DNA of 64,000 nt from Diphasiastrum complanatum (lineage: Eukaryota > Streptophyta > Lycopodiopsida > Lycopodiales > Lycopodiaceae), in the NCBI GenBank assembly GCA_029204225.1, contig CM055113.1:945973-1009972 (forward strand), read 5' to 3'. This document shows positions 13,768 to 24,971 of the stretch, piece after piece (position 1 is the first letter of the stretch; each line of letters starts with the position of its first letter). The notes under the pieces were generated by a model that worked only from the letters and a program-made list of their open reading frames with translations, searched no databases and was not told where the DNA came from. Made by a program: the position numbers and the translations under genes.

Positions 13768-14066
13768 GTGGTATGTTTGTGATTTGTTTATGGTTAGCAA
13801 GGGGGTGCTAGATAGGTCTTGCTTGGAGCTTGGATCTAGCTATGGTTGGGTGGTGAATACTTGAGGCCAGCTTATTATCTATCTTTGTGTTTAAAGAGTA
13901 GGGACACAGGAGGAGGAGAGATCCTTGGAGGCATGCAGATCCTTACTTGCAGGTGGAGGCATCCTAGCTTGGAGTTGGGAAGCATCTTGAAGCTTGCAGG
14001 TTGCTTGGAGGACATTTGGAGGCTCTACCTTGGATTTGGAGGACTTCCTCACCTCTACTTGTAAAA
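13768..14066 (+). repeat. Truncated 3' LTR of element H
   Basis: It matches 12541-12839, the last 299 bp of the 5' LTR, and ends at the same ACTTGTAAAA boundary before the target duplication. The first 778 bp of the LTR are absent here, so the 5' part of this LTR and possibly part of the internal region were deleted after insertion. Confidence 0.85.
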
Positions 14067-14071
14067 GTTTG

Positions 14072-14650
14072 TTCCTTGCATGGAATATTGGATTGTTGAC
14101 AAGGGCTTGTGCTAAAATGTTGTCACACATGATCATAGGTAGATCATTTGCTTTAATTATCTTTAGCTCCACTAGCAACCTCTTGATCCAAAGCACTTAT
14201 TTTGGTGTAGTAGTAAGTGCCTTATATTCAGCTTCACAAGATGAGAGTGATATAGTAACTTGTTTTTTGGAAAGCCAAGATATCAAGTTTCCTCCAAGAT
14301 ATATGACATAAGCACTTGTAGATTTACGATCTGCTTTATCACTTGCAAATTCTGATTCAAAATAGCCTACTATAGAAAGATCTTCACTTTTATGTAGTCA
14401 GCATAGCCAACTATAGAAAGATCTTTACTCTTTTGGCCATTTTCCAATGATAAATTGTAGGATTTTGCATAGCTTGGCTCAATCTATGAACACTAAAACT
14501 TCTGTCGGCCCTAGTTATAGTGAGTCAAATTAAGGAGCCTATAAGACTCCTAAAAAGAGTGATGTCCACGAAGGATCTTTCATCACCTTTGTTACTCTTA
14601 CAATCTAGCATATTGAACTTTTTAAACATTGAAAGAGCATACTTGGATTG
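14072..14650 (-). pseudogene. Copia RT-RNase H remnant, minus strand, part 2
   Basis: Continuation of the tail at 11569-11762. Minus translation gives FHARNK, MIMCDNILAQALVNNP, MLWIKRLLVELKI, then degenerate GYFESEFASDKADRKSTSAY and QSKYALSMFKKFNMLDC toward 14650. At about 14651 the homology flips to the plus strand and to a different part of pol, so this is a rearrangement breakpoint. Confidence 0.75.
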
Positions 14651-14652
14651 TC

Positions 14653-17158
14653 AAAAGTTCTTGCACTTTCTAATGTTCTTTTCATTATAAAACTTACAAA
14701 GAACTTGATTAGTGTGAGAAAGTTGCTTGATAGTGGTTGTGATGTAAAGTTCAACTCCAATACTTGCTTTATCAAGAAAAATGATGAGGTCCTAGCTTAT
14801 GGATCTAGATGTGGTGGAATTTTTAAGTTGATTTTTTATGAGAATGCAAACCTTTGTGAAGTTGCTTTTGAATCTAAGGAGGAGTTGTGGCATAGAAGGT
14901 TGGGTCATCCTAACTTTAAATCTATGTCTTCTATGGTCAAGAAAGTGAAGGCTATTGGTCTTCCAAAATCTCTTTCCAAAGATTTCAAGCCTTGTGAGGC
15001 TTGTGCCATTGCAAAATCACGTAGAAAGCCATATCAGAAGTCTTTTATTAAGAATGCTCGTCCTTTGGAGCTTATACACTCAGATGTTCATTTTTCCTCT
15101 TCTGAAAGTATTGGTGGTGCAACATGTTTTGTCACCTTTATTGATGACTTTACTAGATATACTTGGTTGTATCTACTTTCTTCAAAAGCTATGGTATTTG
15201 ATCACTTCCTAATCTTCAAAGCTTATGTTGAGAAACAGTTTTCTTTCAAAGTTAAAGCTTTAAGATGTGATGGAGGAAGTGAATACATCTCCAACAAGTT
15301 TCATGAATATCGTGAAGGTGAAGGAATAAAGAGAGAGTTTTCTTGTGCTTATTCTCCATCTCAAAATGGAGTTGTTGAGAGGAGAAACAGATCTTTATGT
15401 GAATGTGCTAAAGAAATCCGAGTTGAAGCTTCTTTGCCTATTGAATATTGGGGTGAAGCTATAAATTGTGCAAACTATTTGTGCAATAGATTACCTCACA
15501 ATGCACTTGCTGGAAAATCATCTTTTGAAGTATTGTTTAAGAAGAAATCTAAGGTAGATCACCTTAGAATTTTTGGTTGTGCTTGTTTTGTTCATGTACC
15601 CTTTGAAATTAGGAAGAGAGATGATCCTAATTCTATTAAAGGGATCATGGTTGGATATGCATCCAACAAGAAAGCTTACAAAATCTATGTTCCCTCTACC
15701 TCAACTACAATTGAGAGTAGGGATGTTATATTCCATGAGGATCAAAAATACATTCTTGAAGAGGCTGAGTTCAAAGATTCTCACAAAGATACTACAATCA
15801 TCACCCTTGAAGGCTATCATGGAGATATGGGACCGAGAATTGAGGAGTCACCTCGAATTTTTTCACCAAGGATATCTCAAAGAGAAAGATCTGAGCGTAG
15901 GAGGCTTACATATGAAGATAGAGGCAAGCAAGTGGAACTCAACTCCACTAATTGTGCTTATTTTATTTCACATGAGGAGCCAAAGGATATATATGTTTCA
16001 CTCAATTCGAAGGAATGGTATCTTGCCATGAAGGAGGAATATGATGCTTTGATGGCCAACAGGACATGGGAGCTTGTGGATCTTCCATCCAACAAACACA
16101 CCATTGGTTGCAAGTGGGTTCTTCGAGTCAAGTATAAGAAAGATGGCACAATCAACATGTACAAGGCTAGACTTTGTGCTAAGGGTTTTGCTCAAGTTTA
16201 TGGACTTGATTATGAGGAGACTTTTGCTCCACTTGCAAAGATGGTATCAATTAGAATCATAATTTCTATTGCTTGTTTTTTCAATTAGCAAGTTCTTCAA
16301 CTAGATGTCTCTAATGCATTTTTAAATGGATATCTAGAAGAAGAGATTTATATGGATCATCCTATTGGGTTCATCCATGACAAAGACAAAGTTTGCTTGC
16401 TCTTCAAAAGTCTATATGGACTAAAGCAAACTCCAAGGTCATGATATTCTCGACTTAACACCTTTCTTGAGTTTCTAGGATTTAATCTTAGTAACTATGA
16501 TCCTTCCTTGCATGTCAAGTTTTTTGAGTATTGGCATTCTTCTTATTTATGTTGATGATATCATTTTAACAGGAAGTTGTATCAAGTTAGTTGAGGAAAC
16601 CAAGATTGCACTTGGAAAAGAGTTCAAGATGCAACATCTTGGAAAAATTCACTACATATTAGGATTAGAAATTGACTTTCTTAAAGATAGAGCTTTTGTA
16701 TGTCAATCCAAGTATGCTCTTTCAATGTTAAAAAAGCTCAATATGTTAGATTGTAAAGAGAGTATGGAAAGTATGCTCTTTCAATGGAACAAAATGTAAA
16801 AGACCCTAACAAAGGTGATGAAAGATCCTTCATGGACATCACACTTTTTAGGAGTCTTATAGGCTCCTTAATTTGGCTCACAATAACTAGACCTGACATA
16901 AGCTTTAGTGTTCATAAGTTAAGCCAAGCTATGCAAAGCCCTACTATTTATCATTGGAAAATGGCCAAGAGAGTGCTTAGATACATATCTTCAACTTTTG
17001 ACTATGGTTTATTATATAGGAGTGAAATTCTTTCTATTGTTGGTTATTCTGACTCGAATTTTGCAAGTGATAGAGCAGAATGGAAATCTACAAGTGCTTA
17101 TGTCATATATCTTGGAGGAAACTTGATATCTTGGCTTTCCAAAAAGAAGATACTGTAA
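14653..17158 (+). pseudogene. Copia protease end-integrase-RT-RNase H, plus strand (element G)
   Basis: Copia pol with the end of the protease/pre-integrase (LTKNLISVRKLLDSG), the HHCC module (WHRRLGHPNF ... CEACAIAKS), integrase HSDVHFSS, RCDGGSEY and PSQNGVVERRNRS (DD35E), RT beginning KWVLRVKYKKDG and [19 protein letters not shown], then YVDDIILTG (after a frameshift near 16525), and RNase H to SDSNFASDRAEWKSTSAYVI. The main frame is open for about 545 codons to a TAG at 16286-16288 where relatives have Trp (FFN*QVLQLDV). A TGA follows at 16442, and a short duplication near 16735-16790 repeats SMLF-type codons. It ends abruptly in KKKIL at 17158. Confidence 0.85.
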
Positions 17159-17309
17159 ATGCGAAGGTGGGAGGCTCTGGCTGCATGGAGGTGCTCCGAG
17201 GTAGGCACTAAAGAATGAACGAGGCTCCGAAAATCTCGAATAGTGCGAAATGTGCGACAATGGCCCTTCAAATTTGTAGTGCCTTGCCTTTGAAAATAGC
17301 AGTTCGCCT
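17159..17309. other. Filler between two copia pieces
   Basis: About 150 bp of unique, somewhat GC-richer sequence joining the truncated plus-strand RNase H to an LTR end. No motif recognised; it may be repair filler. Confidence 0.4.
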
Positions 17310-17412
17310 AATCAATCTAGAATCAAGTTATTGTGCTAATCATAAAGCTTAATTAGATCTATCATACTTGTGGATCTTCTCCACATGTGTGAATTCTGAG
17401 AATTTTGTCATG
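17310..17412 (+). repeat. LTR 3'-end fragment, E/F family, plus orientation
   Basis: This is the reverse complement of the first 100 bp of the LTR at 27481 (AATCAATCTAGAATCA, CTAATCATAAAGCTTAATTA) and ends in TTTTGTCA. The palindromic motif is degraded to CCACATGTGTG. It could be the remaining end of the LTR belonging to the plus-strand copia at 14653-17158. Confidence 0.7.
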
Positions 17413-17890
17413 AACAAGATTATCATAGTCTTCTTTTAAGCCATTTAAAATGACTTATACTAGCTCATCTCGATTGATTGTGACACCAATACAAGCAAGC
17501 TCCCTAGGAAGATCTTTTATTCTCAGAACATAGTTTGATGCACTCTCCTCACTTCTTTGAAAACTTTGGAAAATCTTATTTCTAAGAGTGAGTATTCTAG
17601 AAGTATTCTTAGCTTCATAGATGGACTTAAGTGCATCCCAAGGATCTTTAGCAGAGGTGCAAGATCCTATTTATCTCAAAATCTCATTAGAGACATTTAT
17701 CTTAATGAAATGTAGAGCCATTCTAGCTCTCTTCTTATACTTTGGTATTTCAAGCTGTGCTTGAGGCTGCTCCTCAATACCAAGTACAATGTACATAACA
17801 TCCTGGAGTATACGAATAGACTCCATTCTTACCTTCCATATTGAGTAATTAGAGGTACTAAGTATTTCACTAGCTTCTAAGATACCCTCC
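17413..17890 (-). pseudogene. Copia gag fragment, minus strand (element F)
   Basis: Minus translation yields a copia Gag (UBN2/Retrotran_gag_2 type): ASEILSTSNYSIWKVRMESI, KRARMALHFIKINVSNEIL, then after a stop SAKDPWDALKSIYEAKN, TSRILTLRNKIFQSFQR, SASNYVLRIKDLPRELACIG and VILNGLKEDYDNLV. It agrees with gag of elements A and B along its length. Two in-frame stops make it non-functional. It lies downstream of the leader, PBS and 5' LTR at 17891-19476, all on the minus strand. Confidence 0.75.
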
Positions 17891-18656
17891 TACAGATGCC
17901 ATATTGTGAAGACTTCTTGTTATTGGACAATTATATGTTTGAGCTTGTTCCAAACAAACTTAATGTTGCTACTCTCTTTCACTATAGGTATTTTCAAGGA
18001 TGCACTACCTTCCTATGTGAAAAACTTGCAACTGTATTTGAGATAGATCTCAAATATTCCACAAAAACAAGATTATCTAGATCAATATTCTCTCAAAATA
18101 GATTGAGGCAAAAAGACAAGTTTGAATTCTAATTTTGGCACATGTTAGATGCTCCAAAAGAAAATACTAATGATACTCAGAAGGCTCAAAGGTGTTCAAT
18201 AACATCAAACTTTTTCTTGACTTTAGTTTCTTGTGTTGGATACTCAAAACAATGGATTAAGAATCAAGCAAGATTGAATCAAATCAAAAAGTGGTCACTC
18301 GGATTTCGGACCTCTCCCTACCCTCTTTAAGAGCTTATAACTCTAGATAGACACATCAAATTGATTGGGATCAATTGCAATGTAAAGTACTCTTCATAAG
18401 CTTTCCATCAAGCTATAAGACCACTATCTTTGGACCAATTAGCAAGGAAATAAAAGGGACTGACTCTGATTTTCACACGTGCGGAATTCCATAATTTTGT
18501 ACAATGTCAGTTATGACCTAAAAATTCAGTTTCTATCCACTTTGATCCACTCCCTTTTCAAGGAAAGATAAAGAAAAGACATTAACTATTTTTTTTGCTT
18601 GAATTAACTCACAAATTCTTGAACAATTAGAGATAATAGCATGCAAAGCTTAATTT
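17891..18656 (-). other. Leader of copia element F
   Basis: Non-coding region between PBS and gag in minus orientation. It contains an isolated CACACGTGCGG near 18475, a half-palindrome of the LTR motif. No gene seen. Confidence 0.5.
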
Positions 18657-18669
18657 GGCTCTGATACCA
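18657..18669 (-). promoter_or_regulatory. Primer-binding site of element F (initiator tRNA-Met)
   Basis: The minus strand reads TGGTATCAGAGCC, directly abutting the LTR end ...ATTTTGTCA. It confirms the element orientation. Confidence 0.9.
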
Positions 18670-18903
18670 TGACAAAATTTTCAGCAAGTTCACACGTGTG
18701 GGGAGTGATCCTCAAATGTGAATGATCTTATTAAGCTTTATGATTAGCACACAAATCGATTCTAGAGTGAATTTCAAGATCTAGTATAGAATTTAATGGC
18801 TTAATCACAATCTAGCATGCTAAGAATCAAAGAATGATAGCTTTGATTATAAGAGAGAGAAAGTACAAGAATTTAGTGTATGTGCATAAGCCTCAGCACG
18901 AGT

Positions 18904-18943
<40 letters not shown>

Positions 18944-19476
18944 CAAGCAAATAATTGTGTAGATCCAAAATAACATGGAATAGCTTCAAAGCTTGGTTCA
19001 TTATCAAAGATCATAAGAATGTCTACACATATTTATGGAGTTTATGGTAGGTCGAGGTAGAGCCACATCCATCCACCTTCCATCCACATCTATGAGTGAA
19101 ATCTAGAGTATTAGTGACATTTGTCACATCTCATGCATGCATTTCTACCTACTTTTACCATGTGTCATTTTTCTAACTAGAATTGTACACATCATCATGC
19201 ATGTGTCCATTTCACTTTGTGCATGCCTTGCATGTCACTATGGATAGCTTACAACCATTGCATGTGATATGCCATGAGTTTCTACAAGCATATTAATGAC
19301 ATTTATAAGTCTATAATCTATATGCGAGTTGTATACTACCATCTAGACTTAAGAAACTCATATAGCTCAAGTTCCTTCTAGGCCAAATTTGGCATTTACA
19401 TTATGAAACAACAAACTTACATTGACAAAACTTTGTAGCAAGCCTAAAGTCAAGATAGATGATTTTTCCATTTTCA
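18670..19476 (-). repeat. 5' LTR of copia element F, about 807 bp
   Basis: It runs from TGACAAAATTTTC (plus sense) next to the PBS to the end of homology near 19476. It matches the LTR at 27481-28034 at both ends but has an additional middle segment of about 250 bp that includes a GA microsatellite. CACACGTGTG lies at 18691-18700. Confidence 0.75.
18905..18941. repeat. (GA)n microsatellite
   Basis: About 37 bp of GA units inside the F LTR. Confidence 0.95.
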
Positions 19477-19944
19477 AGAGAGGGGGTGCCACACTCGGCC
19501 CATTTAGATCTTAGAGGATAGGGGAGGTAGTGGGCATTAACTCGTAATTGCTTGTGACTAGTAACGTACGCCTTGATGGCCGCAGGGTCCCATTCAAACA
19601 GTTTTTTCCACCATTTTGACTGAGTTCCTGAAGTTGGAATGTAGGCCAACTCATTGCCCTTGATCTCCTTTATTGTCACAGATAGTTGTTAGCCATCGCG
19701 TGAGCTTCATATGGGAACTACGCCATATAGGAGTTGATTTCATCCTCTATCGAGGTTGGGCTTTCAGAACGCACAGCTGGTGGAGATCGATTGTGAGCCT
19801 TGGGAAGATGAGGTTTGCACTTGGCTCGAATCTGGTTGTTACGTGGTATTTGGGCCCCTGTCTTGCCCTTGGGTTAAACAATCTATCGCCAAAATGGCGT
19901 TGGCATATAGAATAGAGTCAGACTCCAAACTGAAAACAAAGTAC
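19477..19944. other. Unassigned segment, possible gypsy remnant
   Basis: A minus frame (19401-19679) gives GNELAYIPTSGTQSKWWKKL and further aromatic-rich residues that I cannot place. A plus frame (19756-19944) gives EIDCEPWEDEVCTWLESG, also unplaced. The adjoining sequence is gypsy integrase, so both may be decayed parts of such an element. Confidence 0.3.
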
Positions 19945-20347
19945 ACTATGCACGAAGTGGGTAGAGGCTCGGGCGGTCAAGAACGCCCGCCAAAACCACT
20001 GCTCGGTTCCTTTATGAGTAGATCATTGTACGATTTGGTTGCCCACTTGAAATCATCAACGACAAGGGTACACACTTTTTGAGCACAGTAATTGAACACT
20101 TGTTATCAACCTTCCTAGTTGTTCATCACAAAAGTGCCCCATATTACCCAAGATGTAACGGGCAGGCTGAGTCCACGAATAAGGTTCTATGCGAAATCCT
20201 CACGAAGACGGTGGAAGCCAGTCAGTCGGATTGGGAGTTCAAATTACATGCCGCTTTATGGGCGTATCGAACAACACCCAAAAAGGCCACTGGTACGACA
20301 CCATTCCAACCCACGTATGGACAAGAGGCCGTGATGCCTGTAGAGAG
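19945..20347 (+). pseudogene. Gypsy integrase core fragment
   Basis: Plus frame: TKWVEARAVKNARQNHCSVP, then a TAG, IIVRFGCPLEIINDKGTHFL (second catalytic Asp), HKSAPYYPRCNGQAESTNKV (catalytic Glu), WEFKLHAALWAYRTT and YGQEAVMPVE. Close in wording to Tat-type gypsy integrases. It is cut off at 20347 where an LTR-like sequence starts. Confidence 0.85.
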
Positions 20348-20348
20348 A

Positions 20349-20700
20349 ATGACACAAAATTGCTTCCAAAATTAAGATTGATGTTTCATATTGATTGTGG
20401 CCAAATATGCCTCTATATATACACTTCTTGGAGCTCAAGGTACTGATCATGCATCAGATGTCACACGTGTGAGGATGCTTTGTCATCATCATGCAAATTT
20501 GACACTTGGATCAAACTTTCTATTTTGAACATTTTTTATCCAATTTCCTACTATATGGAGATCTTCATGGAAATCTTCTAGAAGCAAAAACTCGCCTACT
20601 TCAGCTTTTTCCACATGTGTGAGCTATCCTCTACAAATGGGATGTGACACCTAACCAAAGAATTTGGCTCATGCAATCAATAGATTGATGTCATGTGTCA
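20349..20700 (-). repeat. Truncated LTR (M), minus orientation
   Basis: In minus sense it starts TGACACATGACATC at 20700, contains CACACATGTGG near 20610, CACACGTGTG at 20462-20471 and a TATA-like TATATATAG near 20410, and stops at the gypsy integrase remnant. I infer an LTR 5' portion from the TG start, palindrome and TATA box. No second copy is in the window. Confidence 0.45.
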
Positions 20701-20952
20701 TATATCTAGAAAACTAGTTTTTGGCCTTTTTAGCCACTTTCTGTTGGCAATTATGTTACCTTGAGTATCCACGTCGTAATAAGGATTTGTGGATGACTCT
20801 TCGGTAGGGGCGGGAGCCGCGACCACTTGTGAGGAACCATCCTCATCTTGGCTAAGCATACCTTGCAGTTGTGCTTTCTGCTCGAGAGTTAATGATGCAT
20901 AAAAAGTTGAAACATAGTCTCCTGAGCTTTCACCACTATCTAACCCTGACAT
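20698..20952 (-). CDS. Small hypothetical frame next to the CACTA gene
   Basis: An 84-codon minus frame starting MSGLDSGESSGDYVSTFYAS, with LEQKAQLQGMLSQDE and a C-terminal YYDVDTQGNIIANRKWLKRP. It is acidic then basic, with no signal peptide. The last codons run into the LTR edge at 20700, so the true C-terminus is probably missing. It lies divergently, about 390 bp from the first recognisable TNP2-side exon, so it could be the first exon of the second CACTA gene, but I do not recognise the family. Confidence 0.3.
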   Translation of the reverse strand: MSGLDSGESSGDYVSTFYASLTLEQKAQLQGMLSQDEDGSSQVVAAPAPTEESSTNPYYDVDTQGNIIANRKWLKRPKTSFLDI

Positions 20953-21338
20953 GATTACTGCATTCATGAACATACAATACATTACAATAAACCCTAATAT
21001 ATTGAAATGAAGTAGAAGAAAAAATCGATTACGGAACTTTAATGCATATTGGAGTGGGACTTTCATACATGTGATAACAAAAGAAGAGATAGATATGCGT
21101 TTAGAGCCTATACCAAGATGCAAAAGAATCATATAAGTGACAACATATAAGAATAGTACTATCTAAAAATTAAAACATTAGAATCATACAATAATTGGAA
21201 GATAAAAACTATGCTATCTAAATATCGGACGATAAGAATCATGCTATCTAAATATCAAAAGATAAGAACCAACATATTGTTTTTGAAAAATTGATCAATT
21301 TTATGTTATTTGTGTTTTGTACTTGTGCATATATGCAG
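20953..21338. other. Intergenic spacer upstream of the CACTA gene
   Basis: AT-rich with small direct repeats (ATGCTATCTAAATATC near 21210 and 21240). No CACTA-type terminal repeat could be picked out. Confidence 0.4.
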
Positions 21339-23630
21339 TTTATCACAACAAGATGAATTACATTTAGATCAGTCTAGCGATGAAGACACTACTCAAGTTA
21401 ACAGGGTAAGTAATAAACATGCATGTTTTCTTGTTCATAAAGACTCTGTTAAATATAAGTTAAACTATTGTGCCAAAGTGACATGTATTTGATTTTTGTT
21501 TCTCGTAGAAAAATTATTTTCAAAATAAAATATAGTGCACATGTGTCAAGTGTGATGGGCAAAAGATGTGTGAAAGACACTTTGTTGAAAATCATTTGTG
21601 GAAGTTTGGACGAAAAGAAGAAGGTCAACCATCAAATTTGAAAGACGTTGAGGTTTGTTAACTTTATATGATTGTTTTTTATAATAATACTCATCAATCT
21701 ATATACGTCACTTATGGAATTTGTTTCATATGTGTAGCCAATAAATCGAATGCCATTCCACGGAGTTGATCCATCCATGTTTAGTTACAATCAACGTCAA
21801 GTTTTGATAGAAATGAGAAAACAAAGAATGAAACAAACAAGAGGCAAACACAATTGGAAAAAAGAGTAATCAACTTGATTCTAATGATGATGATGATGAG
21901 GTGCAACACGATGAAGCAATGCACAACATATTTGAATCTTACTTTGAAACAAATGAGAATGCTGCTATGCATGCATCTTCTAATGAAAACAGAGATCATG
22001 AACAATTTGAGATGGATGAAGACGAGATTCTATTGCGCAAGGAGGCATACACTCCTTTGTATCCTGGAGCATCAATTTCGAAACTCGCTACGTCAATTCT
22101 TATTTTAAACCTTCAAGCAATAGACAAATGGAGTGACCATAGTGTGACATCATTATTTGGGTACTTAATGCATTACACAGTTATTGTACTTTATAGTGTG
22201 TTTACATTAAGTTGATTTTTTTTCTTTTCTAACAACTCACATTGCTCTTTTTTTAGATTGTTGCATCGAATACTTTAAAAAAAAAAAGTGATACCTAAAA
22301 CACGAAAAGAAGCACAAAAGATGATGACTATGCTTGGAATGGATTACGACACAATACATGCATGTCCAGAAGACAATGTTCTATATAGAAGTGAGCATTC
22401 AGAAAAGCTTCAATGTCCAATGAGTAACGCTTCACATTTTCGAGATGATGTACAAGGGGATAAAGTGCCACAAAAAGTGTTACGACATTTTCCAATTATC
22501 CCATGATTGTAACATTTATTTTGATGTAAATCTTTGGCACAACTAATGGATTGGCATGTCAAAAATCGGTCTATGGATGATGTCATGCGAGTACCAAGTG
22601 ACTCACCTACATGGAAACATATTGAAGACCAATGGCACGAGTTTCAAAATGAACCTCATAATTTGAGATTTGGCCTTGGTAATCCTTTTAGCGTTCAAGC
22701 GTCAACTTGGTCCACATTGCCAGTTGTGCTCATTAATTGTAACATACCTCTAGGCCAAGAACATGGATATGTATCTTGCACCTTTGGTCGATGAATTGTG
22801 CATTCTTTGGAATAGTATTCATGCTTACAACCTCTCGAGACTTTTACAACAAAGGAACTTCATTGTTCGTGGGATTCTAATGTGGACAATGCATGACTAC
22901 CCCGGTTTAAGCGAATGTTCAGGTATCTATATATTTAATCTAATCCATTTTAGGGTTTAGCGTTTGAGTATATTTAACTAAGCTTATGTTCAATTTGGTA
23001 TATGAACTATGCAGGTTTAACCACATCGGGTTACAGCGCATACTACATTTGTGGACCACTTTTGAAGGGTCGACATAGTACAAATATGTTGAAAAAAGTG
23101 GTGTACGAAAATCATCACATGATACTTGTTGCTTGATCATCCTTTTCAAATGAATATGCAATTTTTTGGAGGGCGAGGAGATAATCCTCTAACTACATAC
23201 AAACCTCCCCCCCCCACCCCCATGCATGGGAGTAGCGGAATGGCATGGTGAATGGCTTAACCATCACGACGTGAATTCTTCATGGAATGAATCCATGGAT
23301 GTTATGAAACGGTTGTCTATTTTTCATAAATTACCCTACTGGAGGAATTTATTGATAAACCATCTATTGGATCCTATGCACATATTCAAAAACGTTAGTG
23401 AATCCTTATGGAACCACATCATTGGCATAAAAGACAACTCCACATCTCGTAAAGATCTACAAGTGACCGATGTGAAAAGACCCTACTGGATTCAATACAC
23501 CGAAGGTGGAGATGAAATTCTACCTAGCGTGCCATGGATTCTTACAAAAGACCAACTCTCATATGTTAAACATGTCATAAAACAAATGAGAACTCCAATA
23601 GGCTAAACTGGTCATACAGTTCAGAGCCAG
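21339..23630 (+). pseudogene. CACTA (En/Spm-type) TNP2-like transposase, 3' truncated
   Basis: Exon-like blocks on the plus strand match the TNP2 family in order. There is CTCVKCDGQKMCERHFVENH (transposase-associated zinc region, 21540-21655), ARKEAYTPLYPGASISKLA-like text with LLRKEAYTPLYPG (about 22020-22150), then IPKTRKEAQKMMTMLGMDY, HACPEDNVLYRSE, VPQKVLRHFPIIP, MDWHVKNRSMDDVMRVPSDS, SPTWKHIEDQWHEF, LAPLVDELCILWNSI and MHIFKNVSESLWNHIIGIKD. GT...AG-like breaks fall at 21408, 21655, about 22160 and about 22255. A frameshift lies at the poly-A near 22280 and more near 22500 and 22790. Coding homology ends near 23605 and the family-A LTR fragment begins at 23704. Confidence 0.85.
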
Positions 23631-23703
23631 TAAACCACTTGATGATTGGGTTGTGTCTCTTTATTTAAAAGGACTTAGATATGCAATCCAAATTGCTGTT
23701 AGA

Positions 23704-24064
23704 CAATGACAATGATCTATTGATCTCAATGAAGCATACAAAAGGTTTCTCCAACCTGTTCTCCACGACTTCCCTACTATTTATGGATGAGGAAGATGAC
23801 TCTCTCTCCTCTCTCTAGAAGGTACTTGACCCTAGATATTCCCTATATAGGAAAAATAGCTAAAAATGGCTTATATGACCAAAATACATCAAAATGGTCT
23901 CATTTTGAAGGGTATGAAGTTTGACACTTCATCATACTGAAAAAATACAGTAAATAAAAACATTGTGGCCTGGTTCACACGTGCAAAACTCCAGAACCAA
24001 AACTATTTACAATTTTAGCCAATTTAGGCCTCAAACTAGCTAGGAAATGTTGACAATTTTCACA
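23704..24064 (-). repeat. Family A LTR fragment (first 361 bp)
   Basis: The reverse complement of LTR A positions 1-361, ending exactly at the LTR start (CACA at 24061-24064). Nearly identical to element A; one visible difference converts the palindrome to CACACGTGCAA near 23975. It abuts the CACTA remnant on the left and a different element leader on the right. Confidence 0.9.
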
Positions 24065-24493
24065 GAGTACGTTCATAAGACCCCTCCTCCCTCTGATGAA
24101 AGTAATCAGTAGGCCACAGGCATCGTGAAGCCTGTCTGCGCATCCCCACCTCCCTCGCTTCAAAAAAGAAGATGCTTGCCAAAATCCATATGGTCTACTA
24201 ACAGGAAACAAACTGATAGGAAACAGATTGAGGGATCCATTAAAATTTTAAAGAAACTTAGAATAACCAAATCTTCTTTACCAATAAACCAAAAAAAAGT
24301 TAGTAACTTATAAGTTTTAAAGGTTGAAAGGGAAAGAAAACACAACTAGTTTTTATCCCAACAACAAAATTTTAACATTTTCAAAAATAAATTTGAACCA
24401 AGGCTATTAAACACAATCAACCACATTTCAAATGAAGGAATACCAAATGCAAAGGCAAATAAGGGAACTTGTACACCTTAAAGAGAATCAACT
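24065..24493 (-). other. Leader of LTR element J
   Basis: Non-coding sequence on the internal side of the PBS of element J. Only the leader is left; the rest of the element is missing beyond the LTR A fragment. Confidence 0.45.
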
Positions 24494-24505
24494 GCTCTGA
24501 TACCA
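24494..24505 (-). promoter_or_regulatory. Primer-binding site of element J (initiator tRNA-Met)
   Basis: The minus strand reads TGGTATCAGAGC followed by AGTTGATTC, two bases from the LTR edge. Confidence 0.85.
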
Positions 24506-24507
24506 AA

Positions 24508-24971
24508 TGTTACAACTCCCTAAGATCTCCGACTATGAAAGTTCTGCACACCATACCAGTGACGACACACCGTATTCGCCCATCCATAAGTTCACAATTG
24601 ACTCACCCCCATGCACTAGAGCTATCAACATAGTCATGCCCAGTTGAGCCTCCTACGATAACTGTTATCCCATACCACTAGTCATCGCACTCGGCTCTCC
24701 CTAGCACATATCTCCTAGTCTGGAGATACATCCTGGCTCATGTATGTGATCTCCATCCACCAACTCCCAGATAGACTGAGTGAATGGAAAGAGGAAAGCC
24801 CCACCACCATATAGGCGTAGCCTAGTGGGTCCTATCAAGCATGGTCCCAGCAGCGACATGTGGCCACCTAGGATGGTGACATGTGGCACCCAAACATGTC
24901 GATAACTCCAGACATGTGTTATGCCCCTTGCGAGGCCATCACTGAAGGGCATACGGTTATGGTCCATAACA
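24508..24971 (-). repeat. 5' LTR of element J, 464 bp
   Basis: Bounded by TGTTACAACTCCC and ...CCATAACA with matching 5-bp ends (TGTTA/TAACA). The PBS on its left fixes the minus orientation. Less AT-rich than neighbouring LTRs and without CACGTG, though several ACATGTG half-motifs occur. It sits against the integrase of copia K. Confidence 0.75.

Larger units (their letters stand above)
11763..14066 (+). mobile_element. Non-autonomous LTR element H, nested in the copia remnant
   Basis: A 2.3-kb insertion flanked by a GTTTG duplication (11758-11762 and 14067-14071). It has a full 5' LTR, an initiator-Met PBS, an internal region without coding capacity, and a 3' LTR of which only the last 299 bp remain. 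The flanking copia RNase H sequence joins cleanly when the element is removed, as comparison with the uninterrupted homologue at 28215-28250 shows. Lacking gag-pol frames, it would depend on proteins from another element (LARD/TRIM-like). Confidence 0.8.
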
